A stretch of DNA of 12,909 bases, from NCBI GenBank assembly GCA_002291855.1, contig DBAW01000119.1:1-12909 (forward strand). The letters run 5' to 3'. The notes below the pieces were generated by a model, which was not told the DNA's origin, did not search any database, and saw nothing but the letters and a program-made list of their open reading frames with translations. The position numbers were made by a program, and so were the translations under genes. This document shows positions 5,777 to 12,753 of the stretch, one piece after another (within the stretch, counting starts at the first letter, position 1; each line of letters opens with the position of its first letter). Source of the DNA: Sphingomonas sp. UBA1000. Its GTDB lineage: Bacteria > Pseudomonadota > Alphaproteobacteria > Sphingomonadales > Sphingomonadaceae.

Positions 5777-6700
5777 TCAGGCCGCGACCAGCGCTGCCGC
5801 CGGCACCGCCCGCTGCGCGTCGGCGGCCTTGCGCTTCTCGACCTCGTCGGCCCAGTGCAGCACCTCCATCCGCCCGTCGAAATGCTCGACGAGCGCGGTG
5901 CAGCCCTCCACCCAGTCGCCGTCATTGTAATAATCGACGCCGCCGATGCGGCGGATTTCGGCGGTGTGGATATGGCCGCACACCACCCCGTCGACGCCGC
6001 GCGCCTCGGCCTCGTGCGCCACCACTTCCTCGAACCGGCCGATGAACTCGACCGCGTTCTTGACCTTGTGCTTGGCGACCTTGGACAGCGACCAGTAAGG
6101 CAGGCCCAGCCGGCTGCGGATGGCGTTCACGATCACGTTGACCCGCATCAGCGTCACATAGGCGGCGTCGCCGACATAGGCGAGCCAGCGATGGGCGAGC
6201 ATCACTGCGTCGAACTCGTCGCCGTGCAGCACCAGCAGCTTGCGCCCGTCGGCGGTCTCGTGGATCGCCTTGCGCCGGATCGCGACGCCGCCAAAGCTCA
6301 GCCCGGTGAACTGGCGGAACATCTCGTCATGATTGCCGGGGATATAGGTGATGCGCGTGCCGCGCTTGGCGCGCTTCAGGATCCGCCACACCACGTCATT
6401 GTGGCTGGCCGGCCAGTAGAACCGCTTTTTCATCCGCCAGCCATCGATGATGTCGCCGACCAGATAGAGCATGTCCGAATCGACATGGTCGAGGAAATCG
6501 ATCAGCAGCCGCGCATTGCAGCCGCGCGTGCCCAGATGGATGTCGGAAATCCAGATCGTGCGGAACCGCCGCCGCTCATGGCCTTCCGGTTCGGGATGGG
6601 CGGGCGGGGCGAGATGGAAATCGGCCAGATCCGCGCCGGCCAGATCGAAATCAGCCGTCCCGGCACTGTCCAGCGGCACGCGCATCACGGCGTTCATCAT
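5777..6700 (-). CDS. plcP: PlcP-like phospholipase C, metallophosphoesterase of the LpxH-like group
   Basis: This 307-residue protein would hydrolyse phospholipids (PC, PE or PG in characterised relatives) to diacylglycerol and a phosphorylated headgroup at the cytoplasmic membrane. All calcineurin-like metal motifs are present: SDIHLG (52-57), GDIIDGW (82-88), GNHDE (122-126), HGDEFD (159-164) and CGHIH (241-245). The surrounding wording (LGTRG, YWPASHNDVV, LPYWSLSK, KNAVEFI, NDGDWVEGCTALVEHFDGR) closely resembles the PlcP group of Sinorhizobium as I know it, and differs from true LpxH. The insertion around 165-215, between the last metal motifs, is typical of this group. The frame runs up to an ATG at 6715, but GGGGG 6 bases before the ATG at 6700 favours that start. 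It is the first gene of a two-gene unit with the glycosyltransferase, and the Pho box lies 64 bases upstream. Generic annotation as UDP-2,3-diacylglucosamine hydrolase would be misleading. Confidence 0.87.
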   Translation of the reverse strand: MMNAVMRVPLDSAGTADFDLAGADLADFHLAPPAHPEPEGHERRRFRTIWISDIHLGTRGCNARLLIDFLDHVDSDMLYLVGDIIDGWRMKKRFYWPASHNDVVWRILKRAKRGTRITYIPGNHDEMFRQFTGLSFGGVAIRRKAIHETADGRKLLVLHGDEFDAVMLAHRWLAYVGDAAYVTLMRVNVIVNAIRSRLGLPYWSLSKVAKHKVKNAVEFIGRFEEVVAHEAEARGVDGVVCGHIHTAEIRRIGGVDYYNDGDWVEGCTALVEHFDGRMEVLHWADEVEKRKAADAQRAVPAAALVAA

Positions 6701-6741
6701 CGGCGACCCCCGCATCGGCAGGGCGCCTATGGCCGATCAAT

Positions 6742-6748
6742 ATGACAT
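6742..6748 (-). promoter_or_regulatory. Additional in-phase Pho half-site
   Basis: ATGTCAT on the minus strand begins exactly two 11-base steps downstream of the second Pho half-site, leaving one degenerate half-site between. It could let a second PhoB dimer bind next to the first, as in tandem Pho boxes, or it could overlap the promoter's -10 region. Confidence 0.45.
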
Positions 6749-6763
6749 TCCGCCGATCAAGCG

Positions 6764-6781
6764 GTGACAGGGGAATGACAG
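6764..6781 (-). promoter_or_regulatory. Pho box (PhoB binding site) upstream of plcP-agt
   Basis: Read on the minus strand it is CTGTCAT-TCCC-CTGTCAC, two 7-base half-sites with an 11-base period and a 4-base spacer. This is the PhoB consensus, with both half-sites fully matching CTGTCA(T/C). It lies between the stop of the quinone reductase gene (6813) and the plcP start, pointing toward plcP. It predicts induction of plcP-agt by PhoR-PhoB when phosphate is scarce. Confidence 0.88.
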
Positions 6782-6812
6782 GGGGGGACATGGCCGGCCC
6801 CCCGCCGCCCGG

Positions 6813-7835
6813 TCAGTCGAGCGTCAGCACGATCTTGCCGACATGGTCGCCCGATTCCATCCGCCGGTGCGCATCGGCGGCGGCGGCGAGCGGGAAGGTC
6901 GCATCGATCACCGGGCGCAGCCGCCCGTCGCGGACATGCGGCCACACCATCCGGTCCAGCTCGTCGGCGACCAGCGCCTTGAACTCGGTGCTGCGCGCGC
7001 GCAGCGTCGAACCGGTGATCGTCAGCCGGCGGCGCATCACGTCGAAAATCGGGATTTCGGCGGTCGCGCCGCGCTGGATGGCGATCGACACGTGCCGGCC
7101 CTCTTCGGCCAGGCATTTGAGGTTGCGCGGCAGATAATCGCCGCCGACCATGTCGATCACCGCCTGCACGCCCTGGCCGCCGGTCGCTTCGTGCACCGCC
7201 GCCACGAAATCGGTGGTGCGATAGTTGATCGCGACATCGGCGCCGAGCGCGCGGGCGCGGGCGCATTTCTCGTCCGACCCGCAGGTGACGATGATCTTCA
7301 GCCCGAACAGCCCGGCAAGCGCGATCGCCATCGTGCCAATGCCGCTGGTGCCGCCATGGACGAGCACGGTGTCGCCGTCGCGGGCATAAGCGCGCTCGAA
7401 CAGATTGACCCAGACAGTGAACAGCGTCTCGGGGATCGCCGCGGCCTCGGCCATCGACAGCCCCTCGGGCACGATCAGGCACTGGCCGGCCGGCGCGACC
7501 GCATATTGGGCATAGCCGCCGCCCGCGATCAGCGCGCAGACCGGCTGGCCGATCAGCGATTCCTCGGCCAGCCCATGCGCGGCGACGACTTCGCCCGCGA
7601 CCTCGAGGCCAAGGATGGTCGGCGCACCCGGCGGCGGCGGATAGGCCCCCAGCCGCTGGACGATGTCGGGCCGGTTCACCCCGGCCGCCGCCACCCGGAT
7701 CAGCACCTCGCCGGGGCCGGGCACCGGCACCGGCCGCTCCACGGGGGTCAGCACCTCCGGCCCGCCGGGGGTGGCGGGATCGATGGCGAGCATGGTCGTC
7801 GGCAGGGCCTGGGTCATGATATTGGGAACAGTCAT
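6813..7835 (-). CDS. NAD(P)H:quinone oxidoreductase, PIG3/zeta-crystallin type zinc-free MDR
   Basis: This 340-residue cytosolic medium-chain reductase would reduce quinones or other alpha,beta-unsaturated carbonyls with NAD(P)H. The N-terminal catalytic fold has GVNRPDIVQRLGAYPPPPG (52-70) and ILGLEVAGEV (74-83), which is the PIG3-group signature and lacks zinc ligands. The Rossmann domain has VHGGTSGIGTMAI (159-171) for nucleotide binding. The frame extends upstream to 8102 across the intergenic region, but GGAGGG (7846-7841) 5 bases before the ATG at 7835 settles the start. An internal ATG at 7814 is less likely. The exact substrate is unknown. It is not joined to plcP: the Pho box separates them. 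Confidence 0.9.
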   Translation of the reverse strand: MTVPNIMTQALPTTMLAIDPATPGGPEVLTPVERPVPVPGPGEVLIRVAAAGVNRPDIVQRLGAYPPPPGAPTILGLEVAGEVVAAHGLAEESLIGQPVCALIAGGGYAQYAVAPAGQCLIVPEGLSMAEAAAIPETLFTVWVNLFERAYARDGDTVLVHGGTSGIGTMAIALAGLFGLKIIVTCGSDEKCARARALGADVAINYRTTDFVAAVHEATGGQGVQAVIDMVGGDYLPRNLKCLAEEGRHVSIAIQRGATAEIPIFDVMRRRLTITGSTLRARSTEFKALVADELDRMVWPHVRDGRLRPVIDATFPLAAAADAHRRMESGDHVGKIVLTLD

Positions 7836-7840
7836 CGCGC

Positions 7841-7846
7841 CCTCCC
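7841..7846 (-). promoter_or_regulatory. Ribosome binding site of the quinone oxidoreductase gene
   Basis: GGAGGG on the minus strand lies 5 bases before the ATG at 7835. It decides between this start and the long upstream extension of the frame. Confidence 0.75.
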
Positions 7847-7925
7847 TAGCGGGGACAGGAGGACAAGTCAGCCGCTTGCGTGCAACCCGTTGCTCCCGCA
7901 GCGGGACGGATGCGGCCCGGCCATG

Positions 7926-7954
7926 TTGACTCCGGCCCCGCCGCGCGCGACGCT
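7926..7954 (+). promoter_or_regulatory. Weak candidate promoter for the DUF1192 gene
   Basis: TTGACT (7926-7931) matches 5 of 6 bases of the -35 consensus. A 17-base spacer leads to GACGCT (7949-7954), a poor -10. The predicted start of transcription would fall at about the ATG at 7961, and there is no Shine-Dalgarno, so a leaderless mRNA is possible. The -10 is the weak point. Confidence 0.3.
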
Positions 7955-7960
7955 TGCGCC

Positions 7961-8158
7961 ATGGATGACGAACCCGCCTCCCCCCTGCCGCGCGGCGGGC
8001 CGCTGGCGGCGGTCCTGGCCGAAGATCTGGGGCCGCTGTCCGTCGACGAGCTTCAGGCGCGCATCGCCGCGCTCGAGGGCGAGATCGCCCGTGTCCGCGC
8101 ACAAATAACCGGCCGGATTAATCACCGTGCAAGCGCCGATGCGCTATTTAGGGAATAA
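7961..8158 (+). CDS. DUF1192 microprotein
   Basis: This 65-residue acidic protein matches the short alphaproteobacterial DUF1192 family: an N-terminal acidic start (MDDEPAS), the family core LAEDLGPLSVDELQARIAALEGEIAR (19-44), and a basic tail ending in ADALFR. The core from about 25 to 50 is predicted as one amphipathic helix with Leu/Ile/Ala heptads, so it may form a coiled coil or dock on a partner. No function is established for the family as far as I know. The frame is open upstream to 7880, but the family begins at MDD, so ATG at 7961 is the start. It is followed after 120 bases by clpA on the same strand. Confidence 0.85.
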   Translation: MDDEPASPLPRGGPLAAVLAEDLGPLSVDELQARIAALEGEIARVRAQITGRINHRASADALFRE

Positions 8159-8278
8159 GGGCGGATCGCGCCGCGCATTCGCCTGTCGGGCCTTTTACGG
8201 ACTTGCACCGCGCCTCCCGAGCGCCAACATCGTCGACAGAGCGGCAACGGGCTTCCGCCCGCCGCAGGAGTGAGTTGA
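8159..8278 (+). promoter_or_regulatory. clpA upstream region with candidate promoter
   Basis: These 120 bases precede clpA. TTGCAC (8203-8208), a 17-base spacer and AACATC (8226-8231) form a possible but weak sigma-70 type promoter. No clpS gene lies here. AGGAG at 8266-8270 is the clpA ribosome binding site, 8 bases before the ATG. Confidence 0.35.
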
Positions 8279-10597
8279 ATGCCGTCTTTTGCACCCGCGC
8301 TCGAAACTACCCTCCACAAGGCGCTGACCCATGCATCGGGACGCCGGCACGAATATGCGACGCTTGAGCATCTGCTGCTCGCGCTCACCGACGATGTCGA
8401 TGCCTCGAAAGTCATGGTCGCCTGCGGCGTCGATCTGGGCGAGCTGAAAGACGCGGTCACCCGCTATCTCGACACCGAGCTTGAGGCGCTGCGCGTCGAG
8501 GGCGAGACCGATCCGTCGCCGACCAGCGGCTTCCAGCGCGTCGTCCAGCGCGCGATCCTGCATGTCCAGTCGTCGGGCCGCGAGGAAGTGACCGGCGCGA
8601 ATGTGCTCGTCGCGCTGTTTTCCGAACGCGAATCCTATGCCGTCTATTTCCTCCAGCAGCAGGACATGAGCCGGCTGGATGCGGTCAGCTTCATCAGCCA
8701 CGGCGTCGGCAAGGGCGGCCAGCCGTCCGAGCCGCGCGAGGTCAAGGGCGCGGAAGAGGAAAAGCCCGCCAAGACCGAAGGCAAGCAGAAGAACGAGAGC
8801 GCGCTCAAGCAGTTCTGCGTCAACCTCAATGAAAAGGCGCGCGACGGCAAGGTTGATCCGCTGATCGGCCGCGGGCCGGAGGTCGACCGCACGATCCAGA
8901 TCCTGTGCCGCCGGTCGAAGAACAACCCGCTCTATGTCGGCGATCCCGGCGTCGGCAAGACGGCGATCGCCGAAGGGCTGGCGCGCAAGATCATCGAGGG
9001 CGATGTGCCCGATGTGCTCGCCAATGCGGTCATCTATGCGCTCGACATGGGGGCGCTGCTCGCCGGCACCCGCTATCGCGGCGATTTCGAGGAGCGGCTG
9101 AAGGCCGTCGTCTCGGAATTGGAAAAAATGCCGCACGCGATCCTGTTCATCGACGAGATCCATACGGTGATCGGCGCGGGCGCGACCTCGGGCGGGGCGA
9201 TGGATGCGTCCAACCTGCTCAAGCCGGCGCTGTCGGGCGGGCAGATCCGCTGCATCGGCTCGACCACCTACAAGGAGTTCCGCAACCATTTCGAAAAGGA
9301 CCGCGCGCTGCTGCGCCGGTTCCAGAAGATCGACGTCAACGAGCCGACGATCGAGGACACGATCAAGATCCTGTCCGGGCTGCGGACCGCGTTCGAGACG
9401 CATCATTCGGTCAAATACACGCCCGATGCGATCAAGTCGGCGGTCGAGCTGTCGGCGCGCTACATCAACGACCGCAAGCTGCCCGACAAGGCAATCGACG
9501 TGATCGACGAAGTGGGCGCGATGCAGATGCTGGTCGCGCCCGGCAAGCGCAAGAAGGTGATTACCCCGCGCGAGATCGAGGCGGTGATCGCGACGATGGC
9601 GCGCATCCCGCCGAAATCGGTGTCGTCGGACGACAAGAAGACGCTCGAAAGCCTCGAAACCGATCTCAAGCGGGTGGTGTTCGGCCAGGATCTGGCGATC
9701 GAGAAGCTTGCCTCGGCGATCAAGCTCAGCCGGGCGGGGCTGCGCGATCCCGACAAGCCCATCGGCAATTATCTGTTCACCGGCCCGACCGGCGTCGGCA
9801 AGACCGAGGTCGCGCGCCAGCTGGCGACGATCCTCGGCATCCCGCTGCAGCGGTTCGACATGTCCGAATATATGGAGCGCCATTCGGTCAGCCGGCTGAT
9901 CGGCGCGCCGCCGGGCTATGTCGGCTATGATCAGGGCGGGCTGCTCACCGACGCGGTCGACCAGCAGCCGCACTGCGTGCTGCTGCTCGACGAGATCGAG
10001 AAGGCGCATCCGGACCTCTACAACATCCTGTTGCAGGTCATGGACAATGGCAAGCTGACCGATCACCACGGCAAGACCGTCGATTTCCGCAACGTCATCC
10101 TGATCATGACGACCAATGCGGGCGCCGCCGACATGGCGCGCGAGGCGGTCGGCTTCGGCGCGGTCACGCGCGAGGGCGAGGATGAGGAAGCGGTCAAGCG
10201 GATGTTCACGCCAGAGTTCCGCAACCGGCTCGATGCGATCGTGCCGTTCGGCTATCTGCCGCCCGAAGTGGTCGCGCGCGTCGTCGACAAGTTCATCTTG
10301 CAGCTCGAACTGCAACTGGCCGACCGCGAAGTGCATATCGACCTCGACGCCGAGGCCAAGGCGTGGCTGACCGCGCGGGGCTATGACAAGCTTTATGGCG
10401 CGCGGCCGATGGGCCGGCTGATCCAGGAAAAGGTCAAGCAGCCGCTGGCCGAGGAGCTGCTGTTCGGCAAGCTCGTCCATGGCGGCGAGGTGAAGGTGCA
10501 TCTGAAGGACGATGCGCTCGCCTTCCAGATCACCCCCGCCGCGCCCAAGCGGCCGAAAAAGAAGGGCGGTCAGGCCAAGGCGGACGTCAAGGCCTGA
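8279..10597 (+). CDS. clpA: ClpA, AAA+ unfoldase subunit of ClpAP protease
   Basis: This 772-residue cytosolic ATPase unfolds proteins and feeds them to ClpP; in relatives it also receives N-degron substrates from the adaptor ClpS. Order of parts: N-domain repeats (about 1-145, starting FAPALETTLHKAL), an acidic/lysine-rich linker (about 145-180), AAA-1 with Walker A GDPGVGKT (221-228) and Walker B ILFIDE (288-293), a short middle region without the long ClpB coiled coil, and AAA-2 with Walker A GPTGVGKT (502-509) and Walker B VLLLDE (567-572). The loop tripeptide VGF (624-626) sits where E. coli ClpA has the ClpP-docking IGL. The C-terminus is basic and low-complexity. Length is usual for ClpA. 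The start is supported by AGGAG. A terminator follows, so it ends its transcript. Confidence 0.96.
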   Translation: MPSFAPALETTLHKALTHASGRRHEYATLEHLLLALTDDVDASKVMVACGVDLGELKDAVTRYLDTELEALRVEGETDPSPTSGFQRVVQRAILHVQSSGREEVTGANVLVALFSERESYAVYFLQQQDMSRLDAVSFISHGVGKGGQPSEPREVKGAEEEKPAKTEGKQKNESALKQFCVNLNEKARDGKVDPLIGRGPEVDRTIQILCRRSKNNPLYVGDPGVGKTAIAEGLARKIIEGDVPDVLANAVIYALDMGALLAGTRYRGDFEERLKAVVSELEKMPHAILFIDEIHTVIGAGATSGGAMDASNLLKPALSGGQIRCIGSTTYKEFRNHFEKDRALLRRFQKIDVNEPTIEDTIKILSGLRTAFETHHSVKYTPDAIKSAVELSARYINDRKLPDKAIDVIDEVGAMQMLVAPGKRKKVITPREIEAVIATMARIPPKSVSSDDKKTLESLETDLKRVVFGQDLAIEKLASAIKLSRAGLRDPDKPIGNYLFTGPTGVGKTEVARQLATILGIPLQRFDMSEYMERHSVSRLIGAPPGYVGYDQGGLLTDAVDQQPHCVLLLDEIEKAHPDLYNILLQVMDNGKLTDHHGKTVDFRNVILIMTTNAGAADMAREAVGFGAVTREGEDEEAVKRMFTPEFRNRLDAIVPFGYLPPEVVARVVDKFILQLELQLADREVHIDLDAEAKAWLTARGYDKLYGARPMGRLIQEKVKQPLAEELLFGKLVHGGEVKVHLKDDALAFQITPAAPKRPKKKGGQAKADVKA

Positions 10598-10633
10598 CGC
10601 GACCGTCCAGCCAGACCGACCAGATGAAACAGC

Positions 10634-10668
10634 GGCGGCACCGGAGCGATCCGGTGCCGCCTTTTTTT
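10634..10668 (+). terminator. Intrinsic terminator after clpA
   Basis: A perfect 12-bp GC-rich stem (10634-10645 with 10650-10661) closes on the tetraloop GCGA, of the stable GNRA type, and is followed by seven T (10662-10668). It lies 36 bases after the clpA stop. Confidence 0.93.
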
Positions 10669-10778
10669 GTCTCGCTGCCGTTCCGGATGTTTTTGCGCCA
10701 TTCGGGGCGGGCAGGGCGGCCGGGGCATGGCTGGCGCGGGCGGCAGCGACCGGCTAGCAAGGGGCAAGCAAAGGGGGG
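10669..10778 (+). promoter_or_regulatory. Upstream region of the ABC exporter operon
   Basis: These 110 bases between the clpA terminator and the adaptor gene must hold the exporter promoter. I see no convincing -35/-10 pair or operator dyad. AAGGGGGG at 10771-10778 is the only translation signal. It abuts ATG 10779 but stands 6 bases from ATG 10785. Confidence 0.4.
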
Positions 10779-12041
10779 ATGTCGATGCTGTCACGTTTGC
10801 GCGGCTGGGTCCGGGCGCATCCGGTCATAAGCGCGCTGGTGCTGATCGGGATCGTCCTGATCGGCTGGACGGTGCTGCGGCCGCGCAGCCGGGCCTATGC
10901 CTATGTCGCCGAACCGGTGGTGCGCGGCGAGGTCGTCCGCCGCGTGACGGCCAGCGGCCGCATCCGCGCGCTCAACACCTTCAAGGTCGGGGCAGAGATT
11001 TCCGGCCAGATCCTCGCCGTCCATGTCGATTTCAACACGCCGGTCGCCGCCGGCCAGCTGCTCGCCGAGATCGACCCGACGCGCCCGCGCGCCCGCGTCG
11101 CCCAGGCCGAAGCCGCCGTCGCCTCGGCCGAGGCCGCGCTCGCCCAGGCGCGGGCGGGTTTTGTCCGCGCCCAGACCGATATCGCCGTGCAGGACCGGGA
11201 TTTCGCGCGGCGGGAGGCGCTGGCCGGGCGCGGCTTCCTGTCCCGCACCGATCTGGACGGGGCGGAAAATGCCCGCGCCGCCGCCCGCGCCGGCTTGCAG
11301 ACCGGCCGCGCCCAGATTGCCAGCGCGCAGGCGCAGATCGCGCAGGCGCGTGCCGAACTGAGCGCCGCGCGGCTCGATCTGGCGCGCACGCGCATCGTCG
11401 CCCCGGCGGCGGGCGTCGTCATCAACCGGCTGGTCGATCCGGGCGCGACCGTCGCCGCCAGCTTCCAGACCCCCAATCTGTTCGAAATCGCCGCCGACAC
11501 CAACCGGATGCAGGTCGAGGCCGCGGTCGACGAGGCCGATATCGGCCAGGTGCGCGAGGGGCAGAGCGTCACCTTCACCGTCGACAGTTATCCGGGCGAA
11601 CGCTTTGCCGCGACGGTCCGGCAGATCCGCAAGGCGCCGAGCGAGGCGCAGAACGTCATCAGCTATGCCGTGGTGATCGATGTCGACAACCGCGCCGGCA
11701 AGCTGCTGCCGGGGATGACCGCCAATGTCGAGATCGTCACCGGGCTGCGGCAGCAGGTGCTGCGCGCGCCGGCCGCGGCGCTCAGGTTCCGCCCGCGCGC
11801 CGAGGACCGGGGCACGGCGCAGCCGCCCAGGGGCACCATCGTCTGGGTGGCGGGCACCGATCCCTATCGCCCGTCGCCGCGCCGGGTGACGCTGGGCCTG
11901 CAGGGCGAGGATCATGTCGAGATCCGCACCGGGCTGCGCGCCGGCGAGCGCGTGCTCGTCCGCAGCCGCACGACCGCGCGTCCGCGCAAGGATGCAGAGG
12001 CGGGCGACGACGACAGCGGCGAGCCGGGCGATGACGGCTGA
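10779..12041 (+). CDS. MacA-like periplasmic adaptor (membrane fusion protein) of an ABC exporter
   Basis: This 420-residue HlyD/MacA-type adaptor would link an inner-membrane ABC permease to an outer-membrane channel. It has a short cytoplasmic start, one membrane anchor (about 16-33), a lipoyl half-domain (about 58-100, GRIRALNTFKVGAEISGQI), a long Ala/Gln/Arg-rich coiled-coil hairpin (about 101-205), the second lipoyl half ARTRIVAPAAGVVINRLVDPG (near 202-222), a beta-barrel (about 245-325) with the NVISYAVVIDVDN segment typical of MacA, and an acidic tail. The first ATG at 10779 touches the G-rich ribosome binding site, so the in-frame ATG at 10785 may be the true start. Its last 11 bases overlap the ATPase gene. 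The substrate is unknown; macrolide, peptide or siderophore export are all possible in this family. Confidence 0.9.
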   Translation: MSMLSRLRGWVRAHPVISALVLIGIVLIGWTVLRPRSRAYAYVAEPVVRGEVVRRVTASGRIRALNTFKVGAEISGQILAVHVDFNTPVAAGQLLAEIDPTRPRARVAQAEAAVASAEAALAQARAGFVRAQTDIAVQDRDFARREALAGRGFLSRTDLDGAENARAAARAGLQTGRAQIASAQAQIAQARAELSAARLDLARTRIVAPAAGVVINRLVDPGATVAASFQTPNLFEIAADTNRMQVEAAVDEADIGQVREGQSVTFTVDSYPGERFAATVRQIRKAPSEAQNVISYAVVIDVDNRAGKLLPGMTANVEIVTGLRQQVLRAPAAALRFRPRAEDRGTAQPPRGTIVWVAGTDPYRPSPRRVTLGLQGEDHVEIRTGLRAGERVLVRSRTTARPRKDAEAGDDDSGEPGDDG

Positions 12042-12753
12042 TCCGGGCGCGCCGCCGCTCGTCGAGGCGCGGGCGCTGGTCAAGGAATATCGGCTGGGCG
12101 GCGAGACGCTGCGTGCGGTCGCCGGCGTGTCGGTCAGCATCGCGCGCGGCGAGTTCGTCGCCATCATGGGGGCGAGCGGATCGGGCAAATCGACCTTCAT
12201 GAACATGGTCGGCGCGCTCGACGTGCCGACATCGGGCCAGATGCTGATCGACGGCGTCGATCTGGGCCAGCTCGACAATGATGCGCTGGCGGCGCTGCGC
12301 AACCGCAAGATCGGTTTCGTGTTCCAGCAGTTCAACCTGCTGGCGCGCACCACCGCGCTCGACAATGTCGGCACGCCGCTGATCTATGCCGGGCTGGGCC
12401 AGGCCGAACGCCGGGCGCGGGCGCGCGTCGCGCTGGAGGCGATGGGGCTGGGCGAACGGCTGCTGCACACGCCCGCCAAGCTGTCGGGCGGGCAGCAGCA
12501 GCGCGTGGCCATCGCCCGCGCACTCGTCACCGATCCGCTGATGATCCTTGCCGACGAGCCGACCGGCGCGCTCGACAGCGCGACCTCCGAGGACATTATG
12601 GGGATTTTCCAGCGGCTGAACGATGCCGGCAAGACGGTGATCCTCGTCACCCATGAACCCGATATCGCCGCCTATGCCGCGCGCCGGCTGGTGTTCCGCG
12701 ACGGGCAGGTGATCGAGGACCGGCCGGTCGCCGACCGGCGGCGGGCGGGATGA
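12031..12753 (+). CDS. ABC transporter ATPase, MacB/LolD type
   Basis: This 240-residue ATPase powers the exporter from the cytoplasmic side. Visible are Walker A GASGSGKST (47-55), Q-loop FQQFN (98-102), signature LSGGQQQR (151-158), Walker B MILADEPTGALD (171-182) and the H-loop His208 in VTHEP. The overall wording is that of the MacB/LolD/FtsE-like group, whose permeases move substrates by mechanotransmission rather than through a channel. The ATG at 12031 lies in the last codons of the adaptor gene (11-base overlap). The frame is open further upstream, but that part lies inside the adaptor gene and does not resemble the family. The ATPase stands alone, whereas MacB of enterobacteria is an ATPase-permease fusion. 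Confidence 0.93.
   Translation: MTADPGAPPLVEARALVKEYRLGGETLRAVAGVSVSIARGEFVAIMGASGSGKSTFMNMVGALDVPTSGQMLIDGVDLGQLDNDALAALRNRKIGFVFQQFNLLARTTALDNVGTPLIYAGLGQAERRARARVALEAMGLGERLLHTPAKLSGGQQQRVAIARALVTDPLMILADEPTGALDSATSEDIMGIFQRLNDAGKTVILVTHEPDIAAYAARRLVFRDGQVIEDRPVADRRRAG

Noticed and set aside
5855..6745. A 296-residue plus-strand open frame opposite plcP
   Set aside because: It is antisense to all five metal-binding motifs of the phosphoesterase.
7880..7906. Small inverted repeats (GCAAC-CC-GTTGC and CCCGC-A-GCGGG) between the quinone reductase and DUF1192 genes
   Set aside because: Short, GC-rich and without a T-tract or flanking promoter elements. Such repeats are expected by chance at this base composition.
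6843..8108. A 421-residue plus-strand open frame opposite the quinone oxidoreductase
   Set aside because: It lies antisense to the PIG3-type motifs and crosses into the DUF1192 gene in a different frame.
8195..10501. A 768-residue open frame on the minus strand opposite clpA
   Set aside because: It mirrors clpA almost end to end and its residue pattern (Asp/Arg/His/Leu-rich, no motifs) is that of antisense to GC-rich coding DNA with strong codon bias. The plus strand carries unmistakable ClpA motifs.
10785..10795. Single CTGTCAC-like Pho half-site at the start of the adaptor gene
   Set aside because: Only one half-site, inside the coding region, with no second half-site 11 bases away on either side.
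10791..12374. A 527-residue minus-strand open frame opposite the exporter adaptor and ATPase
   Set aside because: Same antisense effect; it crosses two well-recognised plus-strand genes and shows no family signature.
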